From positions 434,001-498,000 of the forward strand of contig JADJHN010000001.1 in the NCBI GenBank assembly GCA_016707485.1: a stretch of DNA of 64,000 nt, written 5' to 3'. Below, in pieces: positions 44,717 to 53,033 of the stretch. This stretch comes from Lysobacterales bacterium (GTDB lineage Bacteria > Pseudomonadota > Gammaproteobacteria > Xanthomonadales > Rhodanobacteraceae). Each line of letters starts with the position of its first letter. Positions within the stretch are counted from its first letter, which is position 1. A program made the translations under genes and the position numbers. Below the pieces are notes generated by a model, which saw only the letters and a list, made by a program, of their open reading frames with translations, searched no databases and was not told where the DNA came from.

Positions 44717-45481
44717 TCAGTGCGCCGGTCGCAGATCGAGTGTGCAGCCGCGCATTGGCGCACCTGCGGCACTGAGCAGCCAGGCCACCGCCGCGGCCGT
44801 CGCCTCGGGCAATTCGCGTTCCAGCGTGTTCTCGCCAAAATAAGCCATTCGCCGCAAGCCGGTCCGCATGGGCGGCGGCAGAACGGCGTGGATGCGGACC
44901 GGGCTGTTTTCTGTTTCCTGATCGAGAATCGAGGCCAATGCGCCGAGCGCGGACTTGGCCACGCCATAACTGCCCCAGAACGCCTTGCCGATGCGCCCGG
45001 CATCTTCCATGACGAACACCACGGCCGCGTCGTCGTTCGCCCGCATCAGCGGCAGGCAGGCCTGGGTGATCAGGAATGGTGCGTTCAGCGCCACCTGCTG
45101 GATGCGCAACCAGTCGACCGGCTTGAACTGATCCAGTGGCCGCAGGCCATCAAACAGGACCGCCGCATGCACGATCGCATCAAGGCGGCCGCATTGGAAA
45201 CGGATCGCCTCGGCCATGTCGAGATAGTCGTCCGCCGTGGCACCTTCGAGATCGATCGGATAGATCGCCGGCTTCGGCGCGCCGAGACCTTCCAGTTCAT
45301 CGTATAGCGCTTCGAGTGGGCGCACCTTGCGTCCGACCAGGACAACGCTCGCCCCGGCCTTCGCGCAGGCGATGGCGCAGGCGCGGCCAAGCCCGCCGGT
45401 GGCACCGGTGATCAGCACGACTCGGTCGCGCAGCGCGTCGCCGGCGATGGCCACGGGCTCGCTTCGACGCAGGGGCAGCAT
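44717..45481 (-). CDS. Short-chain dehydrogenase/reductase, YciK-like
   Basis: 254 residues. The Rossmann motif is LITGATGGLGRACAIACAKA. The active site has a Tyr-x-x-x-Lys in SYGVAKSALG, and IVHAAVLFDGLRPL replaces the usual NNAG with a His-Ala variant. The substrate is unknown. It shares the operon with grxD. ATG 45481 with AAGG at ten bases is preferred; a TTG at 45490 overlaps the grxD stop. Confidence 0.85.
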   Translation of the reverse strand: MLPLRRSEPVAIAGDALRDRVVLITGATGGLGRACAIACAKAGASVVLVGRKVRPLEALYDELEGLGAPKPAIYPIDLEGATADDYLDMAEAIRFQCGRLDAIVHAAVLFDGLRPLDQFKPVDWLRIQQVALNAPFLITQACLPLMRANDDAAVVFVMEDAGRIGKAFWGSYGVAKSALGALASILDQETENSPVRIHAVLPPPMRTGLRRMAYFGENTLERELPEATAAAVAWLLSAAGAPMRGCTLDLRPAH

Positions 45482-45486
45482 TGCCG

Positions 45487-45804
45487 TCAAGCCTTCTGCA
45501 GATCGCGGACGATGCGTTCGAGATCACCGCTCTCCTGGAGCTCCACGGTGATGTCGCAACCGCCAATCAGTTCACCGCCAATGAAAAGTTGCGGAAACGT
45601 CGGCCAGTTGGAGAATCGCGGGAGGTTGGCCCTGATCTCGGGATCCTCGAGGACATTGATCGAGACAAACGATGCCCCGACCGAGCTCAGGGCCTTGACC
45701 GTGCGGCTGGAGAACCCGCACATCGGATACTCGGGCGTGCCCTTCATGAACAATACGATCGGGGCGGATTCCACGGTGGATTTGATGCGTTCCATGATGT
45801 CCAT
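45487..45804 (-). CDS. grxD: Monothiol glutaredoxin GrxD
   Basis: 105 residues with the CGFS active site (Cys29, PEYPMCGFSS), KGTP, PTFPQLFIGGELIGGCDI, all typical of class II glutaredoxins. These bind a 2Fe-2S cluster with glutathione and deliver it to apo-proteins. It is first in an operon with an SDR and a MarC protein. ATG 45804 was chosen; the frame is open to 45867 without family similarity. A minus-10 box lies at 45851-45856. Confidence 0.94.
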   Translation of the reverse strand: MDIMERIKSTVESAPIVLFMKGTPEYPMCGFSSRTVKALSSVGASFVSINVLEDPEIRANLPRFSNWPTFPQLFIGGELIGGCDITVELQESGDLERIVRDLQKA

Positions 45805-45850
45805 GCTGGTCTCGGTTGAAGATGCTGGCGACAAGGCTGGCCAATCGTCC

Positions 45851-45859
45851 ATTTTAGCA
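45851..45859 (-). promoter_or_regulatory. Extended minus-10 promoter of the grxD operon
   Basis: On the minus strand TGCTAAAAT: TAAAAT is five of six to consensus and TGC gives the extended element. Transcription would start about 40 bases before the grxD ATG. The minus-35 box is weak. Confidence 0.5.
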
Positions 45860-45876
45860 GCCCGCATGCGTTCCGG

Positions 45877-45906
45877 TTGATTTGCGGTGAAGCAACTTCA
45901 TATGCT
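45877..45906 (+). promoter_or_regulatory. Candidate sodB promoter
   Basis: TTGATT at 45877-45882, 18-base spacer, TATGCT at 45901-45906. The leader to the sodB ATG would be about 95 bases. Confidence 0.45.
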
Positions 45907-46008
45907 GCAGAGGTGCCTTGATTCACCCCTCGTGCAAGCGGGTCCTGCAACGATCCGACGTTCTTCGCACACACCGTCCCTTCCAATGCCGCCAGCAAGG
46001 AGATTCCA

Positions 46009-46587
46009 ATGGCTATTGAACTTCCCCCGCTCCCGTGGGCCCGTGACGCGCTTGCTCCGCACATTTCCGCCGAGACCATCGATTTCCACTACGGCAAGCA
46101 CCATCAGGCCTATGTGACCAATCTGAACAACCAGATTGCCGGCACCGAATTCGAAAACATGGCGCTGGAAGACATCATCCGGAAATCCAGCGGCGGCATG
46201 TTCAACAACGCGGCGCAGATCTGGAACCACACGTTTTACTGGAATTGTCTGGCCCCGGCTGGCGGCGGCGAACCGGGCGGGCGTCTCGCCGACGCGATCA
46301 ACAAGTCGTTCGGCAGCTTCGCCAAGTTCAAGGAAGAGTTCACCAAGATCTCGGTGGGAACATTCGGCTCAGGCTGGGGCTGGCTGGTGCAGCGCGCCGA
46401 TGGCGATCTTGCCCTGGTCAGCACTTCGAATGCGGCGACACCGCTGACCGGCAGCGATCGCGCGCTGCTCACCTGCGATGTCTGGGAACACGCCTACTAC
46501 ATCGACTACCGCAATGCGCGCCCGAAATACCTCGAAGCATTCTGGAACCTGGTCAACTGGAAGTTCGTCGAGAGCCGAATGGCGTAA
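46009..46587 (+). CDS. sodB: Iron superoxide dismutase
   Basis: 192 residues, same size as E. coli SodB. Metal ligands include His27 (FHYGKHHQAY), the His in QIWNHTFYWNCL, and Asp and His in CDVWEHAYYIDYRN. AAQIWNHTFYWNCL and FGSGWGWLV mark the iron form. It converts superoxide to oxygen and hydrogen peroxide in the cytoplasm. The start ATG has AAGGAG upstream. It is monocistronic and convergent with purK. Confidence 0.96.
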   Translation: MAIELPPLPWARDALAPHISAETIDFHYGKHHQAYVTNLNNQIAGTEFENMALEDIIRKSSGGMFNNAAQIWNHTFYWNCLAPAGGGEPGGRLADAINKSFGSFAKFKEEFTKISVGTFGSGWGWLVQRADGDLALVSTSNAATPLTGSDRALLTCDVWEHAYYIDYRNARPKYLEAFWNLVNWKFVESRMA

Positions 46588-46650
46588 TGCCGGGATGACC
46601 AGCCTTCGGCTGTTGAAAGGCGTGATTCGGGAATTGAAATTATCGCTTGC

Positions 46651-47787
46651 CTATTCCTTGCCGAGAAGTGCTGCAATCACCGGCGCGACCTGATCCTGCC
46701 GGCCCAATGACCGGCCAAGGCGCTGCAGGGGCTCGACCAGCCCCGCAGCACTGTCCGCGCAAACCGTAGTGTGGCCGACCTTGCGGCCTTCGCGCGGTGG
46801 CTTGCCATAGTCATGCCAATGCGCGCCCATTTCACCGAGAACCGGGTTCGCATCGGGCAATTCGCCGACCCAGTTCAACATGACGCTGCATCCGCGCGCA
46901 GCGGTGTCGCCGAGCGGCAAGCCGAGTACTGCACGCACATGATTCTCGAACTGGCTGCAGACCGCGCCTTCGATCGTCCAGTGTCCGGAATTGTGCACGC
47001 GCGGGGCCATTTCGTTGCCGAGCAGCTTGCCTTCGAAGGAAAACAGCTCAAGGGCAAAGACGCCCACATAGTCAAGGCGCTCGGCCAGAGCCTGGGCGCG
47101 CTCCACCGCACGTTGCTGCAACCCCTCATCGACCGTCACCGGCGCCAGGCTCGCCGAAAGGATTCCGTTGCGATGCCAATTTCGGGTCAACGGATAGTGG
47201 CGGAATTCGCCGCTGCGCGAACGCACCGCCACCACTGAAATCTCTTTTTCGAAAGCAACGAAGGCTTCCAGGATCAGCGGCACCCCGCCCAGCGCCGCCC
47301 AGGCTGCCTCGATATCGGAAGGCTGGCGCAATACGAACTGGCCCTTGCCGTCGTAGCCGAGACGTCGCGTTTTCAGCACCGCCGGGAGGCCGGTCCTGGC
47401 GACTGCCGTGCGCAATTCGTCCATGCTGTCGACGGTGGCGAACAATGGCGTTTCCAAGCCGACCTCGCCAAACAAGGTCTTCTCGCGCAGGCGATCCTGG
47501 GCAACCGCCAGTGCCGCCGGATTGGGAAACACGCGGGTATGCCCGGTCAGCCATTCGGCGGTCGCGGCCGGCACATTCTCGAAATCGAACGTGGCCACAT
47601 CGACCTGCTCGGCGAATTTCTGCAGAGCCTCGAAATCACGCCAGTCGGCGCGCAGCAACGGCGCAACCTGCCCTGCACAGGCATCCTCGGCACTGTCAAC
47701 GACCAGAAAGCGGTGGCCAAGAGGCGCGCCAGCGAGCGCCAGCATGCGCGCCAGTTGGCCGCCACCCAGTATGCCGATGGTCGCCAC
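46651..47787 (-). CDS. purK: N5-carboxyaminoimidazole ribonucleotide synthase
   Basis: 378 residues of the ATP-grasp family, using ATP and bicarbonate to carboxylate AIR in purine synthesis. GILGGGQLARMLALAGAPLG starts the pre-ATP-grasp domain; VLKTRRLGYDGKGQFVL and ALELFSFEGKLLGNEMAPRVHNSGHW hold ATP and metal residues. It starts with GTG two bases after the purE stop, and its AAGGAG site lies in the last purE codons. Confidence 0.96.
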   Translation of the reverse strand: MATIGILGGGQLARMLALAGAPLGHRFLVVDSAEDACAGQVAPLLRADWRDFEALQKFAEQVDVATFDFENVPAATAEWLTGHTRVFPNPAALAVAQDRLREKTLFGEVGLETPLFATVDSMDELRTAVARTGLPAVLKTRRLGYDGKGQFVLRQPSDIEAAWAALGGVPLILEAFVAFEKEISVVAVRSRSGEFRHYPLTRNWHRNGILSASLAPVTVDEGLQQRAVERAQALAERLDYVGVFALELFSFEGKLLGNEMAPRVHNSGHWTIEGAVCSQFENHVRAVLGLPLGDTAARGCSVMLNWVGELPDANPVLGEMGAHWHDYGKPPREGRKVGHTTVCADSAAGLVEPLQRLGRSLGRQDQVAPVIAALLGKE

Positions 47788-47789
47788 GA

Positions 47790-48296
47790 CTACTCCTTTC
47801 TCGGATCCGGATGCGCGAGCACGATCTCGGTCTGTTCGAGCCGAAACGCATCGAGTCGCGCGGCGATGGACGGATCGCGAATCGACAGGATCGCCGCTGC
47901 AAACAAGGCCGCATTGATGGCACCCGAGCGCCCGATCGCGAAGGTGGCAACCGGTATTCCCGCCGGCATCTGCACGATCGAGAGCAAGGAGTCCATTCCG
48001 TTCAGGGCCTTTGACTGAACCGGCACGCCAAGCACGGGGATGCGGGTTTTCGCCGCCAGCATGCCTGGCAGGTGCGCGGCACCGCCGGCGCCGGCGATGA
48101 TGGCGGCGAGTCCGCGGGAATCGGCCTCGGCCGCGTAGCTGAACAGCAGATCCGGCGTGCGATGCGCAGACACCACGCGAACGTCATGGGTGATTTGCAA
48201 GTGTTCGAGGGTTTCCACCGCGTGGCGCAGGGTTTCCCAGTCGGATCGGGAGCCCATGACGACGCCAATTCGCGACCCGTCTGCAGTGTCTGTCAT
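47790..48296 (-). CDS. purE: N5-carboxyaminoimidazole ribonucleotide mutase
   Basis: 168 residues. VVMGSRSDWETLRHAVETLE, VSAHRTPDLLFSYA and AGAGGAAHLPGMLAAKT are the PurE class I motifs; SAHRTP carries the active-site His. It converts N5-CAIR to CAIR, the step after PurK. It is first in the purEK operon. A TACAAT minus-10 (minus strand, 48325-48320) lies 24 bp upstream of the start. Confidence 0.96.
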   Translation of the reverse strand: MTDTADGSRIGVVMGSRSDWETLRHAVETLEHLQITHDVRVVSAHRTPDLLFSYAAEADSRGLAAIIAGAGGAAHLPGMLAAKTRIPVLGVPVQSKALNGMDSLLSIVQMPAGIPVATFAIGRSGAINAALFAAAILSIRDPSIAARLDAFRLEQTEIVLAHPDPRKE

Positions 48297-48381
48297 GTTC
48301 GTATCACGGCAAAATCGCTATTGTACGCATATTGTCCAATCAACCAGGACAAGGCCGGCGTTGCCAGAAACAGGACAGTCC

Positions 48382-48648
48382 ATGGACAAAAACCTGCTTG
48401 AAATCCTTTGCTGCCCTGCATCAAGAGTAGCGGTGCGCCCATCACGTCGCGACGAACTTGAGGCACTGAACCGGGCGATCAAAGCCGGCAGCGTGGTCAC
48501 GGTCGCAGGCGTGGCGATCAAGACACCTCTGGAGGAAGCCTTGATAACGCGCGATGGCAAGGTCATATACCGCGTTGAAGACGGCATTCCGGTCATGCTG
48601 ATCGACGAGGGAATCGGCACCTTGCAGGTGAACGACTTTCCTTCGTAG
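48382..48648 (+). CDS. Trm112-like protein without the zinc cysteines
   Basis: 88 residues. The start LLEILCCPASRVAVRPSR and the end VIYRVEDGIPVMLIDEGIGT are those of the Trm112/UPF0434 family, whose members activate methyltransferases in eukaryotes and archaea. The usual CPxC pair is CPAS here, and no second pair is present; an insert of about 25 residues (ALNRAIKAGSVVTVAGVAIK) separates the two halves. The start follows the divergent purE by 85 bp. The role in bacteria is unclear. Confidence 0.82.
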   Translation: MDKNLLEILCCPASRVAVRPSRRDELEALNRAIKAGSVVTVAGVAIKTPLEEALITRDGKVIYRVEDGIPVMLIDEGIGTLQVNDFPS

Positions 48649-48771
48649 CACGACCGGCGGATTTGTGAACCACGTCACACTTGATGGGCGCATTGCACAT
48701 GAATCCGGGTCGTTCTTGATGCATCCTTTGCATGCAGCATTGCGCACGCATGCGCTGACCCCGTGAAGCCG

Positions 48772-51183
48772 ATGGCAACGCCTGAAGACAAACCCAGCAA
48801 GATCGTCGAACTGAAGCAGCGCCAGGCGGGCGCGGGCGGTTCGCCGGATCGGTTGGGCGAGTTGCTCAAACTGGTTCGGGGCATCGCGCTGAAACGGGTC
48901 AATGGCCTCGTCAGCACCTTGTTCGAAAACGTCGACGATGCCCTTTTCCATCTCGCCGAACGGGCCGAAAGCAACGCTGTCCAGGTCCAGTTTTTCGATG
49001 GCATGCGCGAAGTGCGCAAGAAGCGCCAGCTTGTCGAGCGCGTATTCCAGGAACAGCTTTCGCAGATCTTCAATGATTTTGCCGACGGCAAGCTGAAACC
49101 TGTGCGCCCGGAAGTCGCCAATCCGTCAAACGCGGGCTTGAGCCTGGTCGACGATCAGGAACTCGAGGATTCGCTGGCCATTTCCAGCATGGTGGCGAAA
49201 TCGGAAAACCGCCTTGCGCGGCCCCTGCATCTGGTCAATCAACGCCTTTCGGTCATCAGCGGCGGCAATGTCGTCGAAGATGCGAGCAATCCCATTGGCC
49301 CGGCACCCCTGTGCCAGGCGTTCCGCTCGGCGGTGCGCGAGTTCGATCTGAACGTCCAGGTCAAACTGATCATCTACAAATTGTATGACCGCTACGTGAT
49401 GGCCGGGCTTGAACCCTTGTACGAGGAAGTCAATACCGAACTGATCCGTGCCGGGGTGTTGCCGCAGATCCGCCACCAATTGCCGCCGTCCATGCGCAAT
49501 CGGGCACCGCAGGGGCCGCTGCCCGGCGCAGCGGGTGCCGTTCCGCCTGCCACGGCCGACGGACAAGTGGCACAGACCGGTGGCAGCTATGGCGACGTCG
49601 GCTACGACCCGGTCGCCGCGGAACTGCAGGCCGAGTTGTATTCCACCTTGCGCAATCTGCTGGCCAGCCGCCGCCCTGCGCACCACGAGCATGGCGGAGA
49701 CGGGTTTTCAGGATATGGATCCGGGGGCGGCATCGTTCCCAACCTGAGCCCGACCGACCTGCTCAGCGCATTGACGATATTGCAGAGCCAGTCGCAGGCA
49801 TCCCAGGCCCAGGCCGAGAGTGTTGCCGACGCAGCGAAGATCGTGCAGCAGCTCAAACAGGAATTGCTCGATCAGGCACAGCGCCTGGGTGGCACGGCAA
49901 ACAGCAACTACGCCGTGTCCTCGGCCGACGAAGACACCATCGACCTGGTCGGCATGTTGTTCGAGTTCATTCTGCAGGATCGCAACCTGCCGCCACAGAT
50001 CCAGGCTCTCATCGGGCGCTTGCAGATCCCGTACCTGAAGATTGCAATTCTCGACAAACACCTGTTTGCGCAAAAGACCCATCCCGCGCGGCGACTGCTT
50101 GACGCGATGGCCGAGGCTGGCAAGAGCTGGTCGGCGGAATCGGATGTCGACAACAAGCTGCATGACCGCATCAGGGCGGTCGTCGAAACGATCCTGAGTG
50201 ATTTCGACGACGACCTTGCCGTCATCGAGCATGAGCTGGCGGGATTCGAACAATTCCTGCACCAGCACAAGCGTCGCGCCGAACTGGCCGAGCAACGTGC
50301 CGCCGAAGTGACGCGTGGCCGCGAAAAACTGCATACCGCACGGCGCGATGCCGCCCGCGAAATCCTCGCTCGGATCGGCAATCGCGAGCTGGCGCCGGTC
50401 ATCCACAATGTCCTTTCGCGTCCCTGGGCCAACTACCTGGTCCTCACCGACCTGCGTCACGGCAATGACTCGGAGGAATGGAAGAACGCATTGCGTTTTG
50501 CCGACGAGTTTGTCTGGAGTTCACTGCCGAAGACCACCGAAGCCGAGAAGACGCGATTGCGCGCCCTGCTGCCTCAGCTCGAAAAAACGCTGAAACACGG
50601 CCTGGGTACCGTCGCCTACCATGAGGGCGACGTGCGCCTGCTGATGCAGGAGCTCTCGCGCTTCTACCAGGGCCTGTTGAACGGCGAGACATTCGAAGTC
50701 AAGACTGCCGAGGCGGTGATTGCCGAAAATGCCGCATCCGAGCAGTTGGTGGAGGCGGAAAAGGCAACGGTGACGGGCGAGCCGCCGGTGCCGCCAGCCA
50801 ACCAGAGCCCGGTCGAGGAAATCGTCCTCGCCTCGGGCAGCATCGAAGCCGAGCCCGAGGAATCGCCAGCGAGCGGCGACGAGTTCGTCGAAGCTGCGCA
50901 GCAGATGAAGGTCGGCAACTGGATCGAGTTCATCGACGAAAGCGGCAACCGTGAACGCGCCAAGCTTTCCTGGGTCAGCCCGATCAGCTCGAAATACCTG
51001 TTCGTCAGCCGTCGTGGACTCAAGGTCTGCGACAAATCGGTCGCCGCATTGGCCATCGAATTGCGGCGTGGCTCCGCGGTCCTGCTCGAAGAGGTTCCGC
51101 TGTTTGACCGCGCCCTTGATGCGATCGTCGAGCGCCTGAAGCAGACGCACGCAACGGAATCGCCGTCACCCACTGCTTCCTGA
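48772..51183 (+). CDS. DUF1631 protein
   Basis: About 803 residues with no membrane segment. DUF1631 shows in LLKLVRGIALKRVNGLVSTL, FREAVREFDLNVQVKLIIYK-like and VGMLFEFILQDRNLPPQIQA followed by LIGRLQIPYLKIAILDKHLF. The last 80 residues (GNWIEFIDESGNRERAKLSW, SPISSKYLFVSRRGLKVCDK) have the look of a PilZ-like barrel, so cyclic di-GMP response is possible but not shown. Start is ATG 48772 or GTG 48763. Proteins of this family were once mislabelled thymidine phosphorylase. Confidence 0.82.
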   Translation: MATPEDKPSKIVELKQRQAGAGGSPDRLGELLKLVRGIALKRVNGLVSTLFENVDDALFHLAERAESNAVQVQFFDGMREVRKKRQLVERVFQEQLSQIFNDFADGKLKPVRPEVANPSNAGLSLVDDQELEDSLAISSMVAKSENRLARPLHLVNQRLSVISGGNVVEDASNPIGPAPLCQAFRSAVREFDLNVQVKLIIYKLYDRYVMAGLEPLYEEVNTELIRAGVLPQIRHQLPPSMRNRAPQGPLPGAAGAVPPATADGQVAQTGGSYGDVGYDPVAAELQAELYSTLRNLLASRRPAHHEHGGDGFSGYGSGGGIVPNLSPTDLLSALTILQSQSQASQAQAESVADAAKIVQQLKQELLDQAQRLGGTANSNYAVSSADEDTIDLVGMLFEFILQDRNLPPQIQALIGRLQIPYLKIAILDKHLFAQKTHPARRLLDAMAEAGKSWSAESDVDNKLHDRIRAVVETILSDFDDDLAVIEHELAGFEQFLHQHKRRAELAEQRAAEVTRGREKLHTARRDAAREILARIGNRELAPVIHNVLSRPWANYLVLTDLRHGNDSEEWKNALRFADEFVWSSLPKTTEAEKTRLRALLPQLEKTLKHGLGTVAYHEGDVRLLMQELSRFYQGLLNGETFEVKTAEAVIAENAASEQLVEAEKATVTGEPPVPPANQSPVEEIVLASGSIEAEPEESPASGDEFVEAAQQMKVGNWIEFIDESGNRERAKLSWVSPISSKYLFVSRRGLKVCDKSVAALAIELRRGSAVLLEEVPLFDRALDAIVERLKQTHATESPSPTAS

Positions 51184-51286
51184 GGGTTCCTCGGCACCGG
51201 TCGATGGATTACCCTGTGCGGTTCCCATGGCCAGCCAGATCAATACGGCAGCGCCTTGGGCACAGCCAAAGCCCAGGATCCAGCGC

Positions 51287-52186
51287 ATGCATGATTTCGA
51301 ACACCCCGAAACTGCCGAAGCCGGCGGCATTTCCGATCCGGTTGCACTTGCCAGGCCGGATGCCGAATTCATCCGCAACGATGTCAGCCGAGCCCTTGCC
51401 GAGGATATTGGCAGTGGCGACGTGACGGCCGATCTGCTGCCGCAATCACGACAAGCCACGGCACGGGTGATCACCCGCGAGGCCGCGGTGCTTTGTGGCC
51501 AACCATGGTTCGACCTATGCTTCATGGCGCTCGACGCAAGCGTTCGCATCAACTGGCTGGCCGACGAAGGCTCGGCGGTTCGCCCGGGCCAGCCGTTGTG
51601 CGACGTCAGCGGGCCAGTCCGCGCCCTGGTGACGGCAGAACGCAGCGCGTTGAATTTCCTGCAGACGCTGTCTGCCACGGCCACCGTGACGGCCGCCTAC
51701 GTCAACGCGATTCGCGGCACGCGCGCGCGCATCCTTGATACACGCAAGACCTTGCCGGGCCTGCGCTATGCGCAGAAATACGCGGTACGCACAGGTGGCG
51801 GGAAGAATCACCGCATGGGCCTGCACGACGCGATCCTGATCAAGGAAAACCACATTGCCGCCGCGGGCTCGCTGGGCGCAGCCGTGGCGCGCGCACGCCA
51901 GCTCCACCCGCAGGTGATGGTCGAAGTGGAAGTGGAGAATTTCAGCGAACTCCGGGAAGCACTTGAAGCGGGCGTCGACCGCATCATGCTCGACGAGTTC
52001 GAACTCGACGAGTTGATGCAAGCGGTCGCCGAGGTCGATGGCCGCGTCCCCCTGGAGGTATCCGGAGGCGTCGGCATCGACCGCGTCCGTGCCATCGCTG
52101 AAACCGGTGTCGACTATATCTCGATCGGTGCCCTGACCAAGCACATCCGCGCCATCGACCTGTCCATGCGCATCGCCATGGGTTGA
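51287..52186 (+). CDS. nadC: Nicotinate-nucleotide pyrophosphorylase (carboxylating)
   Basis: 299 residues. It makes nicotinate mononucleotide from quinolinate and PRPP. LAEDIGSGDVTADLL, ERSALNFLQTLSATAT, RILDTRKTLPGLRYAQKYAV, GGGKNHRMGLHDAILIKENH and VEVEVENFSELREALEAG are the family motifs, with the active-site Arg, His and Lys residues. Start ATG 51287 chosen; ATG 51227 is also open. The next gene is convergent. Confidence 0.95.
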   Translation: MHDFEHPETAEAGGISDPVALARPDAEFIRNDVSRALAEDIGSGDVTADLLPQSRQATARVITREAAVLCGQPWFDLCFMALDASVRINWLADEGSAVRPGQPLCDVSGPVRALVTAERSALNFLQTLSATATVTAAYVNAIRGTRARILDTRKTLPGLRYAQKYAVRTGGGKNHRMGLHDAILIKENHIAAAGSLGAAVARARQLHPQVMVEVEVENFSELREALEAGVDRIMLDEFELDELMQAVAEVDGRVPLEVSGGVGIDRVRAIAETGVDYISIGALTKHIRAIDLSMRIAMG

Positions 52187-52195
52187 TGCCTGGCG

Positions 52196-53002
52196 TCAGA
52201 ACTTGCCGAGCAACTTTAGAACGCCGGCAACCACGATCGCGACAACGACGATTGCACCGATCACCCAGCCGATCGGCGAGCCGGAACCCTTCCCCGGGGC
52301 GGGCCTGGCGACTTCTTCGGCGGCCGGTGCCACAGTCGCCGGCGTCGGGGCTCCTGGTGCCAGCAGCAGGAAGCGCACGGTGTCCAGGCGCAGTTCATCG
52401 CCGGGCATCAGCATTCCGGTATGCACGCGCTTGTCGTTGATCCAGGTACCGTTGGCCGATCCGAGATCCTCGACCATGACGCCTTCCGCGGTTACCTGCA
52501 GGCGCGCATGGTGGCGCGAGATCTCCTCGGCCTGGATCGGGATGCCGCAGTCGCTCTGGCGGCCGATCGTCATCGTCCCGGTCAGCGCGAAATTGCGTCC
52601 AAACGTGGAGCCGGAGACTCCGCGCAACATGAATTTCGGAAGGGCCATGCGCACGCGGGTTCGACCGTCGGCGTCATCGGCAACGGGGGCAGCCGCGATT
52701 ACCGGTGCCGCCGTGCTTCGATCCGGCGCCACGACGCGACAGCCAATACGCCCAAACAGGAGCAGATCACCTGCCTTGAGCGGACTCTCCTGCGAGATCT
52801 GGCGTCCATTCAAGACCGTCGCCACGCTCTGGTCGCGAATGCGAACCTTGCCCTTGCCCTCGCGCACCTCGATCTCGCAATGATTGACGGCAACCCCGGG
52901 TGCTATCAGCACCACTTGGCAGTTGCTCCCGGAACCAATCAAAGTGATGCCGTCAACCAGATCCACGGCAGCGTGCTCACCATTCGGAAATATCAACTTC
53001 AT
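52196..53002 (-). CDS. Membrane-anchored protein with two FHA domains
   Basis: 268 residues. The first FHA-like domain is about 1-95 and degenerate (GSGSNCQVVLIAPGVAVNHC, no canonical GR...SRxH). The second, about 135-215, is complete: GRQSDCGIPIQAEEISRHHA, DLGSANGTWIN. FHA domains bind phosphothreonine. A C-terminal membrane helix (IGWVIGAIVVVAIVVAGVL) anchors it with the domains in the cytoplasm. It follows the Ser/Thr kinase gene by 31 bp on the same strand, so it is probably a partner or substrate of that kinase. The ATG at 53002 follows GGGGAAG. Confidence 0.88.
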   Translation of the reverse strand: MKLIFPNGEHAAVDLVDGITLIGSGSNCQVVLIAPGVAVNHCEIEVREGKGKVRIRDQSVATVLNGRQISQESPLKAGDLLLFGRIGCRVVAPDRSTAAPVIAAAPVADDADGRTRVRMALPKFMLRGVSGSTFGRNFALTGTMTIGRQSDCGIPIQAEEISRHHARLQVTAEGVMVEDLGSANGTWINDKRVHTGMLMPGDELRLDTVRFLLLAPGAPTPATVAPAAEEVARPAPGKGSGSPIGWVIGAIVVVAIVVAGVLKLLGKF

Positions 53003-53033
53003 CACATCTTCCCCAGGGCGCTTGCGCGCCAGA

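Noticed and set aside
46600..46612. CAGCC-TTC-GGCTG hairpin after sodB as terminator
   Set aside because: Only a 5-bp stem and no T run.
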